From: Leifsonia shinshuensis
GTDB lineage: Bacteria > Actinomycetota > Actinomycetes > Actinomycetales > Microbacteriaceae
DNA length: 64,000 nucleotides
Assembly: GCF_013410375.1 (NCBI RefSeq)
Contig: NZ_JACCFL010000001.1
Coordinates: forward strand, 2,232,001 to 2,296,000
Direction of reading: 5' to 3'
This document shows positions 1 through 13,604 of this stretch, in pieces (the first letter of the stretch is position 1; every line of letters begins with the position of its first letter). A program made the translations under genes and the position numbers. The notes under the pieces are model-generated. The model did no database searches and was not told the DNA's origin. It saw only the letters and a list, made by a program, of their open reading frames with translations.

Positions 1-1
1 C

Positions 2-1071
2 TTCGCCACCGGCATGACCGGCTACCAGGAGACCCTGACCGACCCGTCCTACGCGGGCCAGATCGTCCTCATGACGGCTCCGCACATCGGCAACACCGGC
101 ACGAACGACGAGGACATGGAGTCCCGGCGGATCTGGGTGGACGGCTTCGTCGTCCGTGAGCCCAGCCGGGTCGTGTCCAACTTCCGCGCCCAGCGCAGCC
201 TCGACGACGACCTCGTCGAGCAGGGCGTCGTCGGCATCAGCGGCATCGACACCCGCGCGGTCACGCGGCACATCCGCTCGGCGGGCGCCATGCGCGCCGG
301 GATCTTCTCCGGCGAGGACTTCGGGCTGAGCGACTCCGAGCAGCTGGAGCTCGTGCTCTCCGGCGCGAAGATGTCGGGCCGCAACCTCTCGGCCGAGGTC
401 TCCACCGTCGAGCCGTACACGGTTCCGGCGGTCGGTGAGCGCGTCGGCTCGGTCGCCGTCCTGGACCTCGGCGTCAAGAAGTCCACGCTCGAGAACCTCG
501 CCGCGCGCGGGCTCGACGTGCACGTCCTCCCGCAGCAGGTCACGGCCGAGCACGTGCTCAGCCTGAACCCGTCCGCGCTGTTCTTCTCGAACGGCCCCGG
601 CGACCCGCAGGCCTCCGACAAGCATGTCGCGCTCCTCCAGGAGACGCTGCGCGCCGGGCTGCCGTACTTCGGCATCTGCTTCGGCAACCAGCTCCTCGGC
701 CGCGCGCTCGGCCTCACCACCTACAAGCTGCCGTTCGGCCACCGCGGGATCAACCAGCCGGTGCTCGACAAGCGCACCGGCCGGGTGGAGATCACCGCCC
801 AGAACCACGGCTTCGCGGTCAAGGCGCCGATCGACGCCACCTTCGACTCGCCGGCCGGCTTCGGCCGGGTGGAGGTCAGCCACTTCAGCCTCAACGACAA
901 CGTCGTGGAGGGCCTGAACTGCCTCGACATCGACGCGTTCAGCGTGCAGTACCACCCGGAGGCCGCCGCCGGCCCGCACGACGCCAACTACCTCTTCGAC
1001 CGGTTCCTCGAGCTGATCCACAAGCGTGAGTCCGGCTCGCAGAACGACCAGAACCAGGAAGGCACCGACTG

Positions 1072-1072
<1 letters not shown>
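2..1072 (+). CDS. carA: Carbamoyl-phosphate synthase small subunit (5' truncated by window edge)
   Basis: Glutaminase subunit that releases ammonia from glutamine for the large subunit CarB, feeding pyrimidine and arginine synthesis. The frame is open to the left edge, so the N-terminus lies outside the window. The class I amidotransferase half is complete: a SNGPGDPQ oxyanion segment, the nucleophile in GICFGNQ, and the catalytic His-Glu in [12 protein letters not shown] near the C-terminus. The stop codon overlaps the carB start by one base (TGATG), which implies translational coupling and subunit balance. The gene is at the head of a carA-carB-pyrF-gmk run on the same strand. Confidence 0.97.
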
Positions 1073-4349
<3,277 letters not shown>

Positions 4350-4353
<4 letters not shown>

Positions 4354-5237
4354 CGGAGGCGAGCTCGACCTCCACGGCCACCGCGTCGTTCGGCGACCGA
4401 CTGGCCGCCGCGTTCGCGGCGCACGGGCGGCTGTGCGTCGGCATCGACCCGCACGCGCACCTGCTGGCGGACTGGGGCCTGGAGGCCTCGGCCGTCGGGG
4501 TGCGCGCCTTCGGCCTCCGGGTCGTGGAGGCCGCCGCCGGGCGCGCGGCGATCGTCAAGCCGCAGGTCGCGTTCTTCGAGCGCTACGGCTCGGCCGGCTA
4601 CGCCGCGCTGGAGGACGTGGTCGGCGCGGCGCGCGACGCCGGGCTCCTGGTGATCGCCGACGCCAAGCGCGGCGACATCGGCACGAGCGTCGCGGCGTAC
4701 GCCGAGGCCTGGCTGACGCCGGGCTCCGCGCTGGAGGCCGACGCCATGACGATCGCGGCGTTCCAGGGCGTCGGCTCGATCGCGGAGCCGATGCGCCTCG
4801 CCGAGGCGACGGGCAAGGGCCTGTTCGTGCTCGCGGCCACCTCCAACCCGGAGGCCGCCGCGGTCCAGCAGGCGGTCGTCGCCGGCGGACCCCGTGCCGG
4901 GATGACCGTCGCCCGTGCGATCATCGAAGACGTGCACGCGTTCAACCAGGAGCAGGCTCCGCATCCCTTCGGAACCGTCGGACTGGTGCTCGGCGCCACC
5001 GTCGCACTGGGGGACTACGGGATCGACACCGCGACCGCCGTCGCGCCGGCGCTTCCCGTGCTCGCGCCCGGGTTCGGGCACCAGGGCGCCAGGGTCGAGG
5101 ACGTCGACCGCCTGTTCGGGGCGTTCGCCCCCGGGGTGATCGTCAGCGAGTCCCGTGGCCTGTTGACCGCCGGACCCGACGGACTGGCCGACGCCGTCGC
5201 GCGTCGCGCGGAGGAGGTGCGCGCCAGCCATGGCTGA
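4350..5237 (+). CDS. pyrF: Orotidine 5'-phosphate decarboxylase
   Basis: Last step of UMP synthesis, decarboxylating OMP. The product has about 295 residues and is of the longer actinobacterial type 2 PyrF family. The diagnostic [16 protein letters not shown] motif holds the catalytic Asp-Lys-Asp set, and a CVGIDPH motif opens the barrel. The start is taken as the GTG that overlaps the carB stop by four bases, because the protein similarity begins right after it; the frame extends far upstream but only as a shadow of carB. The 3' end overlaps the next gene's ATG by 8 nt. Confidence 0.95.
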
Positions 5238-6183
5238 GCCCACCGCCGAGACCTCGGCGCCGACCGCCGCCTCCCGCCGTCCCGCGCCGCCGGAGGTGGA
5301 CCGCACCGCCGCGTCGGCCGCCGCCGTCGCGGCCCGCCGGGCGCGCGCCGCCGTCAAGAACGCGATCGCCTCCCGCGAGGTGTCGCCGCTGGTGGTCCTC
5401 GACCACGCGACGGCCGCCCCGGACGGCGTGGAGGGCCGGCTGCGGGTCACCGAGTTCCTGCTCAGCGTGCCCGCCATCGGCACGACCAAGATGCAGGAGG
5501 CGCTGCAGAAGCTGTCGATCTCGCCCGCCAAGCGCCTCGGCGGCCTGGGCCGCCACCAGCGGCTGAAGCTGCGCGAGTTCCTGATCGAGCGGGAGAACCG
5601 CGCGGGCCGCCGCCGCAACCAGCTGGTCGTGCTGGCCGGCCCCACCGCGGTCGGCAAGGGCACGGTCTCCACGTACATCCGCGAGAACTACCCGGATGTC
5701 CTGCTGTCCGTCTCGGCGACCACGCGCGCCCCGCGGCCCGGCGAGGTCGACGGCGTCAACTACTACTTCGTCGACGACGCCGAGTTCGACAGGATGATCG
5801 AGAACGACGAGCTGCTGGAGCACGCCACCGTGCACAACGCCTACCGGTACGGCACCCCGCGCGGGCCGATCGAGGCGGCGCTGGAGCAGGGCAGGAGCGT
5901 GCTGCTGGAGATCGACCTGCAGGGCGCCCGCCAGGTGCGCGAGTCCATGCCGGAGGCCCGGCTGATCTTCCTGCTGCCGCCGACCTGGGACGAGCTGGTC
6001 CGCCGCCTGATCGGGCGCGGCACCGAGGAGGCCGCCGAGCAGCAGCGCAGGCTCGAGACGGCGAAGGTGGAACTGGCCGCCCAGGACGAGTTCGACTACC
6101 GTGTGGTCAACCACACCGTCGCCGAGGCCGCTCGGGAGGTCGTAGACTTGATGAAGGTCCGCGCGGCGCCGTCGCGCCCCTAG
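5230..6183 (+). CDS. gmk: Fusion of actinobacterial integration host factor (mIHF) and guanylate kinase
   Basis: 317 residues, over 100 longer than a standard guanylate kinase. Residues about 25-125 look like mIHF, the nucleoid DNA-binding protein: an [12 protein letters not shown] helix, a [15 protein letters not shown] segment and the [17 protein letters not shown] tail typical of that family. Residues about 130-310 are guanylate kinase (GMP to GDP) with the P-loop GPTAVGKGT (137-145), the GMP-binding [19 protein letters not shown] stretch and a C-terminal lid. In other actinobacteria mihF is a separate gene directly upstream of gmk, so here the two appear joined in one frame with no internal stop. 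An internal start that also makes separate Gmk cannot be excluded. It overlaps pyrF by 8 nt. Confidence 0.92.
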   Translation: MAEPTAETSAPTAASRRPAPPEVDRTAASAAAVAARRARAAVKNAIASREVSPLVVLDHATAAPDGVEGRLRVTEFLLSVPAIGTTKMQEALQKLSISPAKRLGGLGRHQRLKLREFLIERENRAGRRRNQLVVLAGPTAVGKGTVSTYIRENYPDVLLSVSATTRAPRPGEVDGVNYYFVDDAEFDRMIENDELLEHATVHNAYRYGTPRGPIEAALEQGRSVLLEIDLQGARQVRESMPEARLIFLLPPTWDELVRRLIGRGTEEAAEQQRRLETAKVELAAQDEFDYRVVNHTVAEAAREVVDLMKVRAAPSRP

Positions 6184-6278
6184 GACCACATTCGTCGCGT
6201 CGCGTCCGGCGCCTAACCGCAGTTCCTCCGCGTCTCGACACCGTGAGCCCGGAAGCTCGAACAGAAAGGGTTACCGCA

Positions 6279-6539
6279 ATGGCAACCAACAACAAGGGCA
6301 TCATCGACCCGCCCATCGACGACCTTCTGGCCCGCGTCGAGTCCAAGTACGCGCTGGTCATCTTCGCCTCCAAGCGCGCCCGCCAGATCAACGACTACTA
6401 CGCCGACCTGCACGAGGGCAGCCTGTTCGACAACGTCGGCCCGCTGGTCGACTCGTCCGTCGACGACAAGCCCCTCTCGGTCGCGCTCCACGAGATCAAC
6501 GAGGACAAGCTCGTCATCAAGCCGCTGGCCGCGGAGTAA
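6279..6539 (+). CDS. rpoZ: DNA-directed RNA polymerase omega subunit
   Basis: 86-residue omega subunit, which helps fold and dock the beta-prime subunit of RNA polymerase. The conserved core [19 protein letters not shown] is present and the length fits the actinobacterial family. The ATG at 6279 was chosen over an upstream in-frame GTG because a good ribosome-binding site (GAAAGGG) lies about 8 nt before it and homology begins there. It sits 95 nt after gmk, in the usual gmk-rpoZ-coaBC-metK order. Confidence 0.96.
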   Translation: MATNNKGIIDPPIDDLLARVESKYALVIFASKRARQINDYYADLHEGSLFDNVGPLVDSSVDDKPLSVALHEINEDKLVIKPLAAE

Positions 6540-6635
6540 CCTCCCGGCCCCACCGGCAGACAGAGAGCCGCCGACCGAGCGCAAGAGAACGACCGCAGCC
6601 GGGACCGAGTCCCGCTCGCTGGAGGAGATGCCGCC

Positions 6636-7931
6636 GTGAGCCCACGATTGACCGTCGTCGTCGGAGTGACCGGCGGCATCGCCGCGTACAAGGCCGTCGG
6701 CGTGATCCGCGCGCTGGTGCTCGAAGGGCACTCGGTGCACGTCGTGGCGACGGAGGCCGCGCTGCGGTTCGTCGGCCGCCCCACGCTGGAGGCGATCAGC
6801 CGCAACCCGGTGGCGACCGACCTCTACGAGGGCGTCGCCGAGGTGCGGCACGTCGCGATCGGGCAGTCGGCCGACCTCATCGTCATCGCCCCGGCGACGG
6901 CGAACACCCTCGCCAAGCTGGCCGCGGGCATCGCGGACGACCTGCTCGGCAACACGGTGCTGGCCTCCACCGCCCCGCTGGTGGTCGCGCCGGCCATGCA
7001 CACCGAGATGTGGCGCAACCCCGCCACCGTGGCCAACGTCGCCACCCTGCGCAGCCGCGGCGTCACCGTCGTCGGCCCGGCCTCCGGCCAGCTCACCGGC
7101 GCCGACTCCGGCCCCGGCCGCATGGAGGAGCCGGACGTCATCGTCCGCGCCGCCCTGCGCGCGGCGGGCCTGTCGCCGCGCCTCGCGGTGTCCGCCGTGC
7201 CGGAGCCGGTCGCGGACGTCGTGGTGCTCTCCGAGCGCCGCCGGGCGAACGAGGCCTCCCGCCGGCCGCGAGGGGGAGTCGACCTCGCGGGCAAGCGCAT
7301 CGTCGTGACCGCCGGCGGCACCAGGGAGCCGCTGGACCCCGTGCGGTTCCTCGGCAACCGGTCGAGCGGCCGGCAGGGCACCGCCGTCGCCGCGGCAGCG
7401 CAGGCGCGCGGCGCCGAGGTGGTCCTGATCGCCGCGCACCTGGAGGTCGAGCCGCCGGAGGGCGTCGAGCTGATCGAGGTGCAGACCGCGCTGGAGCTGC
7501 AGGAGGCCGTCACCGAGGCCGCACGCTCGGCCGACGTGGTCGTGATGACCGCGGCCGTCGCCGACTACCGCCCCGCCGTCACGCGCGACGCCAAGATCAA
7601 GAAGTCCGAGGCGGGCCAGCACCTGACCATCGAGCTCGTCGCCAACCCGGACATCCTCGCCGGGCTCTCCGCGACCAAGCGCGAGGGGCAGGTCGTCGTC
7701 GGCTTCGCCGCCGAGACCGAGCCGGACCCGTCGACGCTCATCGAGCTGGGTCGCACCAAGCTCGCCGCCAAGGGCAGCGACTTCCTCGTCCTCAACCAGG
7801 TCGGCTGGGAGCAGGGCTTCGCAACGGAGAGCAACGAGGTCGTGGTCCTCCGCAGGGGCGGCGATATAGTGATGGAGGCCTCGGGGAGCAAGCTGTCGGT
7901 GGCCGACCGTATCTTGGACGTCGTCGTCTAG
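6636..7931 (+). CDS. coaBC: Bifunctional phosphopantothenoylcysteine decarboxylase / phosphopantothenate-cysteine ligase
   Basis: 431-residue bifunctional enzyme for steps 2 and 3 of coenzyme A synthesis from phosphopantothenate. The N-terminal CoaC flavoprotein domain (about 1-185) shows GVTGGIAAYK, the active His in VRHVAIG and PAMHTEMW. The C-terminal CoaB ligase (about 220-431) shows VTAGGTREPLDPVRFLGNRSSGRQG and the nucleotide-binding AAVADYRP and KIKK segments. In the place of the CoaC flap cysteine known from E. coli Dfp the sequence reads TGADSGPGR, a variant I believe is shared by actinobacteria. GTG start preceded by GGAGGAG. With coaE at 62.7 kb it is one of two CoA-pathway genes in the window. 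Confidence 0.96.
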   Translation: MSPRLTVVVGVTGGIAAYKAVGVIRALVLEGHSVHVVATEAALRFVGRPTLEAISRNPVATDLYEGVAEVRHVAIGQSADLIVIAPATANTLAKLAAGIADDLLGNTVLASTAPLVVAPAMHTEMWRNPATVANVATLRSRGVTVVGPASGQLTGADSGPGRMEEPDVIVRAALRAAGLSPRLAVSAVPEPVADVVVLSERRRANEASRRPRGGVDLAGKRIVVTAGGTREPLDPVRFLGNRSSGRQGTAVAAAAQARGAEVVLIAAHLEVEPPEGVELIEVQTALELQEAVTEAARSADVVVMTAAVADYRPAVTRDAKIKKSEAGQHLTIELVANPDILAGLSATKREGQVVVGFAAETEPDPSTLIELGRTKLAAKGSDFLVLNQVGWEQGFATESNEVVVLRRGGDIVMEASGSKLSVADRILDVVV

Positions 7932-7997
7932 TCGTCGACCAGGCCACGGCATCCCTTGGCCCCGCTCCTCACCGCGATCAACGATCAAGGAGAACCC

Positions 7998-9191
7998 ATG
8001 GCAGATCTGCGCCTCTTCACGTCGGAGTCGGTCACGGAGGGACACCCTGACAAGATCTGCGACCAGATCTCCGACAGCATCCTGGACGCGCTGCTCGCGG
8101 TCGACCCGCACAGCCGCGTCGCGGTCGAGACGCTGGTCACCACCGGGCTGGTCCACGTCGCGGGCGAGGTGACGACGAAGGGGTACGTCGAGATCCCCGC
8201 GCTGGTGCGCGAGAAGATCGTCGAGATCGGCTACGACTCCTCCGACGTGAGCTTCGACGGCACCCAGTGCGGCGTGTCCGTCTCCATCGGCGCGCAGTCG
8301 CCGGACATCGCGCAGGGCGTCGACAACGCCTTCGAATCGCGCACGGAGCAGAGCACCGACGACCTCGACCGGCAGGGCGCAGGCGACCAGGGCATCATGT
8401 TCGGGTTCGCGACCACTGAGACGCCGCAGTACATGCCGCTGCCGATCTGGCTGGCGCACCGCCTGGCCGAGCGCCTGGCGGCCGTGCGCAAGGACGGCAC
8501 GCTCGACTACCTCCGCCCGGACGGCAAGACGCAGGTCACGATCGGCTACGAGGGGCACACGCCGCGGACCGTGGAGACCGTCGTGCTCTCGACCCAGCAC
8601 GCGCCGCACGTCTCCAGCGAGCAGCTGCAGGCCGAGGTGATCGAGGAGGTCATCGCGCCCGTCATGCACGCCGCCGGGCTGGAGACCGCGCACATCCGCA
8701 CGCTCATCAACCCGACCGGCCGGTTCGAGATCGGCGGCCCGAAGGGCGACGCCGGGCTCACCGGGCGCAAGATCATCGTCGACACCTACGGCGGCGCCAG
8801 CCGGCACGGCGGCGGCGCGTTCTCCGGCAAGGACCCGTCGAAGGTCGACCGCTCGGCCGCGTACGCGATGCGCTGGGTCGCCAAGAACGCTGTGGCGGCG
8901 GGCCTCGCCGACCGGCTGGAGGTGCAGATCGCCTACGCGATCGGCAAGGCCGCCCCGGTCGGGCTGTACGTGGAGTCGTTCGGCACGGGCGCCGTCTCCG
9001 ACGAGCGGATCATCCGCGCCATCCGCGAGGTGTTCGACCTGCGCCCCGCCGCGATCGTGCGCGACCTCGACCTGCTCCGGCCGATCTACGCGCAGACGGC
9101 GACCTACGGCCACTTCGGCCGCGACCTCCCCGACTTCACCTGGGAGCGGCTGGACCGCGTCGACGACCTGCGCTCCGCCGCGGGGCTGTAG
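7998..9191 (+). CDS. metK: S-adenosylmethionine synthetase
   Basis: 397 residues. Makes S-adenosylmethionine from methionine and ATP in the cytosol. Signature motifs are the N-terminal [33 protein letters not shown], and [19 protein letters not shown] with the phosphate-binding residues. The ATG at 7998 is chosen because AAGGAGA precedes it by about 7 nt and the family start [10 protein letters not shown] follows; the frame is open further upstream without similarity. No SAM riboswitch could be recognised in the 66-nt gap after coaBC. The neighbour order coaBC-metK-priA is standard for this group. Confidence 0.98.
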   Translation: MADLRLFTSESVTEGHPDKICDQISDSILDALLAVDPHSRVAVETLVTTGLVHVAGEVTTKGYVEIPALVREKIVEIGYDSSDVSFDGTQCGVSVSIGAQSPDIAQGVDNAFESRTEQSTDDLDRQGAGDQGIMFGFATTETPQYMPLPIWLAHRLAERLAAVRKDGTLDYLRPDGKTQVTIGYEGHTPRTVETVVLSTQHAPHVSSEQLQAEVIEEVIAPVMHAAGLETAHIRTLINPTGRFEIGGPKGDAGLTGRKIIVDTYGGASRHGGGAFSGKDPSKVDRSAAYAMRWVAKNAVAAGLADRLEVQIAYAIGKAAPVGLYVESFGTGAVSDERIIRAIREVFDLRPAAIVRDLDLLRPIYAQTATYGHFGRDLPDFTWERLDRVDDLRSAAGL

Positions 9192-9193
9192 CG

Positions 9194-11200
9194 GTGCCGG
9201 CGGCCGCGACGGTCGCCCGTGTGGTCCTGGACTCGCCGCTCCCGCAGCTCGACCATCTGTTCGACTACAGCGTCCCGGAGGAGCTGGCCGGGCAGGCGGT
9301 GCCCGGCGTGCGCGTCCGGGTCCCGCTGCGGACGGCCGGACGGGTGGCCGACGGGTACCTGGTGGAGCTCGCCGAGCCCGACGAGGCGTTCTCCGGCACG
9401 CTGAGCCCGCTGGAGGCCGTGGTGTCGCCGGTGCCGGTGCTCACCGACCCGGTGTGGCGGCTCGCGCGGCGGCTCGCCGACCGGAGCGCGGGGACGGCGA
9501 GCGACATCCTGCGCCTGGCCGTGCCGCCGCGCATGGTGCGGGTCGAGAAGGCGTGGCTGGCGGCGAAGGAGGCGGGTGCGCCCGCGTCCGCGCCCGAGGA
9601 TGGCGCCGCTCCCGCGCCGTTCCCCGTGCGCGGCTACGGCGCCGGCGTGCTGGAGGCGGCCGTCGCGGCGGGGGAGCGCCTCGCCCTGCGGCCGATCCCG
9701 CGGCTGAGCAGGCTGCCCGACGGCACCTGGGTGGGCGAGTGGGCGATCACTCTGGCCGCCCTCGCGACCGCGACCTGGCGCGCGGGCAGCACCGCCATCG
9801 TCGCCGTGCCCGACCACCGCGACCTGGAGCAGCTCGCGGCGGCGCTGGCCGCCATCGCCCCCGGGTCCGCCGTGGTCCGCGCCGACGCGTCGCAGTCCAA
9901 CCCGGAGCGCTACAAGGGCTTCCTCGCCGCACTGTCGGGTCCGCGGATCGTCATCGGCAACCGCTCGGTGGTCTACGCCCCGGCCGCGCGGCTCGGGCTC
10001 GTCGCGGTCTGGGAGGACAGCGACCCGCTGTTCGCCGAGCCGCTCAGCCCGTACGTGCACACCCGCGACGCGGCCCTGGTGCGGCAGGAGCTGGAGGGCG
10101 GCGCCCTGGTGCTGAGCGGGCTGGTCCGCAGCGTCGAGGCGCAGCGGCTGGTCGAGCTCGGCTGGCTGCGCGACCTCGGGCCGGAGCGTGCCTACACGCC
10201 CAAGATCGTGCTGACCGCGAACCAGAGCGCCGACGAACCCGCCGCGCGCGCCGCGCGCATCCCGTCGTCCGCCTGGCGTGCCGCCCGGGAGGCGCTGAGC
10301 GGCGAGAGCGGCCGCCCGCGGGGCCCCGTGCTCGTCCAGGTCGCCCGGCCCGGCTACCTGCCCGTGCTGTCCTGCGCGAACTGCGGCCAGGCCGCGCGCT
10401 GCGCCCGCTGCTCCGGGCCGCTCGGGCAGCGCAGGGCGGGCGCGACGCCGTCCTGCGGCGTGTGCGGCGCGCTCGCCACCGACTGGCACTGCTCCCGCTG
10501 CGAGCACACCGCGCTGCGGATGGTGACGGCGGGCTCGGGCCGGACGGCCGAGGAGCTGGGCCGCGCCTTCCCGGGCACGCGCGTCATCCTCGCCGACGGC
10601 GACCACCCGGTGCTGCGCGTCGGGGCGGCGCCTGCGCTCGTGGTCGCGACCCGCGGCGCCGAGCCGATCGCCGAGGGCGGCTACCAGGCCGTGCTGCTGC
10701 TCGACGGCGAGCGGATGCTGGCCAGGGAGACGCTGCACGTCGCGGAGGACTGCCTGCGCTGGTGGACGAGCGCCGCGGTGCTGGCCGCCGCGGGCGCTCC
10801 GACCGTGCTCGTCGGCGTCTCCGGCGACCTCGCGCGCGACTTCGCGACCGGACGCCTGGCCGATTTCGCCCGCGAGGAGCTGGCCGACCGCCGGCAGCTC
10901 CGCTTCCCGCCGGCCGTGCGGCTGGCGTCCGTCACCGGGGCCGCGGAGGCCGTCGACGGCGTCCTGAAGGCGGTCGACCCCGACCTGCTGATCGACGTGC
11001 TCGGCCCGGTGGACGTCGACGAGAAGACGGTCAGGGCGGTCCTGCGGTTCGAGTACGCGAAGGGCGCCGAGGTCGCCGCGGCCGTCCGGGCGACGGTCGT
11101 GCGCAACGCGACGCAACGCCGCCGGGCCCCAGGAGGCCGCCCCGGCTACCGTCCGGCGCCGACGCTGCGCGTCCGCTTCGACGACCCCGAGATCCTCTGA
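9194..11200 (+). CDS. priA: Primosomal protein N' (PriA), helicase-motif-poor actinobacterial type
   Basis: 668-residue replication-restart protein. The N-terminal DNA-binding domain (LDHLFDYSVPEELAGQAVPGVRVRVPL) and the paired zinc-binding cysteines in the middle (CANCGQAARCARCSG, CGVC, CSRC) are clear. The helicase core is degenerate: there is no GKT/GKS Walker A lysine where one is expected and the DEEH box position reads VWEDSD, so ATP-driven helicase action is doubtful. This is known for actinobacterial PriA homologues. The GTG start lies 2 nt after the metK stop. Confidence 0.93.
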   Translation: MPAAATVARVVLDSPLPQLDHLFDYSVPEELAGQAVPGVRVRVPLRTAGRVADGYLVELAEPDEAFSGTLSPLEAVVSPVPVLTDPVWRLARRLADRSAGTASDILRLAVPPRMVRVEKAWLAAKEAGAPASAPEDGAAPAPFPVRGYGAGVLEAAVAAGERLALRPIPRLSRLPDGTWVGEWAITLAALATATWRAGSTAIVAVPDHRDLEQLAAALAAIAPGSAVVRADASQSNPERYKGFLAALSGPRIVIGNRSVVYAPAARLGLVAVWEDSDPLFAEPLSPYVHTRDAALVRQELEGGALVLSGLVRSVEAQRLVELGWLRDLGPERAYTPKIVLTANQSADEPAARAARIPSSAWRAAREALSGESGRPRGPVLVQVARPGYLPVLSCANCGQAARCARCSGPLGQRRAGATPSCGVCGALATDWHCSRCEHTALRMVTAGSGRTAEELGRAFPGTRVILADGDHPVLRVGAAPALVVATRGAEPIAEGGYQAVLLLDGERMLARETLHVAEDCLRWWTSAAVLAAAGAPTVLVGVSGDLARDFATGRLADFAREELADRRQLRFPPAVRLASVTGAAEAVDGVLKAVDPDLLIDVLGPVDVDEKTVRAVLRFEYAKGAEVAAAVRATVVRNATQRRRAPGGRPGYRPAPTLRVRFDDPEIL

Positions 11201-11230
11201 CCCCACCGCCGGGCGCGGTGGCGGCGCGGG

Positions 11231-11236
11231 TAGACT
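11231..11236 (+). promoter_or_regulatory. Candidate -10 box for fmt
   Basis: TAGACT matches the -10 hexamer seen repeatedly in this window. It lies 32 nt before the fmt ATG, so this transcript would carry a short leader, unlike the leaderless cases. Confidence 0.5.
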
Positions 11237-11268
11237 CGGGGGCTGGACCAGACCGAAAGAACCTTGAC

Positions 11269-12177
11269 ATGCGACTCGTCTTCGCCGGCACGCCCGCCGT
11301 CGCCGTCCCCTCCCTGAACGCCCTCGCCGAGCGGTTCGACATCGCCGCCGTCATCACCCGCGAGGACGCCCCGCTCGGCCGCAAGCGCGTCCTGACGCCG
11401 TCACCGGTCGCCGACGCCGCGGCCGCGCTCGACCTCCCCGTCATCAAAGCCAACCGGCTGGACGACGACGTCGCACGCCAGGTCGCCGCCCTCGACGCCG
11501 ACCTCGGCGTGATCGTCGCGTACGGGGGCCTGGTGAAGGAGCCGCTGCTCTCCACGCCCCGGCTCGGCTGGGTCAACCTGCACTTCTCGCTGCTTCCGCG
11601 CTGGCGCGGGGCCGCGCCCGTGCAGCGCGCCGTCATGGCCGGCGACACCGAGACCGGAGCCGCCGTCTTCCAGCTCGTGCCCGGGCTCGACGCCGGCGAC
11701 GTGTTCGCCGAACTGCGGGTGCCGATCCCGGCCGACGCGACGGCGGGGGAGCTGCTCGAAAGCCTCTCCTACGACGGCGCGCTGCTGCTCGTGGACACCG
11801 TCGCCGCCCTCGCCGACGGCACCGCCGAGGCCGTGCCGCAGTCCGGCGAGCCGGTGCTCGCGCCGAAGCTCACGATCGACGACGCCCACCTCGACCTCAC
11901 CCAGCCGGTGGAGGAGGTCTACGCGCGCCTGCGCGGGGTGACCCCGGAGCCGGGCGCGTGGGTGCTGCTCGACGGCGAGCGGTTCAAGATCCACGCCGCC
12001 CGCCCGGCCGCCGGGCTGTCGCTCCCGGCCGGCGTGGTCGCCGCGACCGAGGGCCGCATCGAGGTGGGCACCGGCACCACGCCGCTGGAGCTCCTCATCG
12101 TGCAGCCGGCGGGCAAGCGCGCCATGGACGCCGCCGACTGGTGGCGCGGCGCCGGCGGGGAGGCGGTGCTGGCATGA
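11269..12177 (+). CDS. fmt: Methionyl-tRNA formyltransferase
   Basis: 302 residues. Formylates Met-tRNAfMet for initiation. The N-terminal transferase domain opens MRLVFAGTPAVAVPSL and carries the invariant HFSLLPRWRGAAPVQ with the catalytic His, then GLDAGDVF; the C-terminal OB-like domain follows. ATG at 11269 agrees with the family start. The last four bases overlap the rsmB start (ATGA), so both genes for initiation and 16S rRNA modification are likely co-translated. Confidence 0.97.
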   Translation: MRLVFAGTPAVAVPSLNALAERFDIAAVITREDAPLGRKRVLTPSPVADAAAALDLPVIKANRLDDDVARQVAALDADLGVIVAYGGLVKEPLLSTPRLGWVNLHFSLLPRWRGAAPVQRAVMAGDTETGAAVFQLVPGLDAGDVFAELRVPIPADATAGELLESLSYDGALLLVDTVAALADGTAEAVPQSGEPVLAPKLTIDDAHLDLTQPVEEVYARLRGVTPEPGAWVLLDGERFKIHAARPAAGLSLPAGVVAATEGRIEVGTGTTPLELLIVQPAGKRAMDAADWWRGAGGEAVLA

Positions 12178-13604
12178 ACGACCGCAAGCACGGCGACCGC
12201 CACCGCAACGACAGCCGCGGCGGCCGCAGCGCCGCGGACCGCACCCGCGTGCAGCCGTCCCGCAAAGTCGCCCTCGACGTCCTCTCCGCCGTCCGCGAGT
12301 CGGACGCCTACGCCAACCTCCTGCTGCCCGGCCGCATCGCCCGCGCGGGTCTCTCGCCCGCCGACGCCGCGCTCGCCACCGAGCTGACCTACGGCACGCT
12401 GCGGATGCAGGGCTACTACGACCGCGTGATCGCCAGGGCCGCCGGGCGCCCGGTCGACAAGATCGACCCGCCGCTGCTGGATGTGCTCCGGCTCGGCGCG
12501 CACCAGCTCCTGTCGACGCGGGTGGCGTCGCACGCGGCGGTGAACGAGTCGGTCGCGCTCGCCCGCCAGGTCGGCAGCCGCTCCGGCACCGGCTTCGTCA
12601 ACGGCGTGCTCCGCGAGATCGGCCGGTCGACGCCCGAGGAGTGGCGCGCCCGGGTGCTCGCAGACGCCAAGAACGAGGACGAGCGCTACGCGGCGCTCAC
12701 CTCGCATCCGTCCTGGATCGTGCGCGCGTTCCACCGTGCGCTGGAGTCCGAGGGCCGCGGCGAGGAGCTGGAGGCTCTGCTGGAGGCCGACAACACCGCT
12801 CCGCGCGTCAACCTCGTCGCGCTGCCCGGCCTCGCCGAGCCGCCGGAGGGCGCCCGCGCCGACCGGTTCTCGCCCGTGGGCTTCACGGCGGGCGGCGGCG
12901 ACCCGCAGGGGCTCGTCACCGAGGCGGAGGGCCGCCTGCGGGTGCAGGACGAGGGCTCGCAGCTCGCGGCGCTCGCCCTGACGCGCGCCCGGCCGGTGCA
13001 GCCGGGGGAGCGCTGGCTCGACCTGTGCGCCGGCCCCGGAGGCAAGGCCGCCCTGCTCGCGGCCGAGGCCCTGGCGGGCGGCGCGACCCTGGTCGCGAAC
13101 GAGGTGGTGCCGGCGCGAGCCGAGCTGGTCCGCCGCGCCCTCGCGGCCGTGCCGCTCGACGTCCCGGTCTGGGAGCGCGACGGCGTGGTCCTCGGTGCCG
13201 ACGAGCCGGAGGCGTTCGACCGCATCCTGCTCGACGCGCCCTGCACCGGCCTCGGCGCACTGCGGCGCAGGCCGGAGGCACGCTGGCGCAAGACCCCGCG
13301 CGACGTGGCCGAGCTGACCGCCCTGCAGGCGCGGCTGCTCGACTCCGCGGTGGCGGCCCTGAAGCCCGGGGGCCTGCTGGCCTACGTCACCTGCTCGCCG
13401 CACGTCGCCGAGACCCGCGCGGTGGTGGCCGACGCCCTCGACCGGCACCGGAGCTCTCTCCGCCCGGTGCGCACGGCGGACGTCGTGCAGTCCGTCGCCG
13501 AGGAGCGGCTCGACCTCGCCGGAGACCCCGCGCTCGTGCAGCTCTGGCCGCACCGCCACCTCACCGACGCCATGTTCATCGCGCTGCTGGAGAAGCCGGC
13601 CTGA
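12174..13604 (+). CDS. rsmB: 16S rRNA (cytosine-967-C5)-methyltransferase
   Basis: 476 residues: a basic N-terminal tail (about 1-35), a NusB-like RNA-binding domain (about 36-175) and a Rossmann methyltransferase domain. SAM-binding LDLCAGPGGKAALLA, catalytic-Cys motif LLDAPCTGLGALRRRPEARW and the second conserved Cys in VTCSPHVAETRAV are all present. Start ATG overlaps the fmt stop. Its last 30 coding bases plus 14 bases beyond the stop are repeated once more downstream (see the repeat at 13575-13671). Confidence 0.95.
   Translation: MNDRKHGDRHRNDSRGGRSAADRTRVQPSRKVALDVLSAVRESDAYANLLLPGRIARAGLSPADAALATELTYGTLRMQGYYDRVIARAAGRPVDKIDPPLLDVLRLGAHQLLSTRVASHAAVNESVALARQVGSRSGTGFVNGVLREIGRSTPEEWRARVLADAKNEDERYAALTSHPSWIVRAFHRALESEGRGEELEALLEADNTAPRVNLVALPGLAEPPEGARADRFSPVGFTAGGGDPQGLVTEAEGRLRVQDEGSQLAALALTRARPVQPGERWLDLCAGPGGKAALLAAEALAGGATLVANEVVPARAELVRRALAAVPLDVPVWERDGVVLGADEPEAFDRILLDAPCTGLGALRRRPEARWRKTPRDVAELTALQARLLDSAVAALKPGGLLAYVTCSPHVAETRAVVADALDRHRSSLRPVRTADVVQSVAEERLDLAGDPALVQLWPHRHLTDAMFIALLEKPA

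Noticed and set aside
7932..7997. Possible SAM riboswitch before metK
   Set aside because: Only 66 nt, no recognisable SAM-I/II/IV core and no terminator-like alternative stem.
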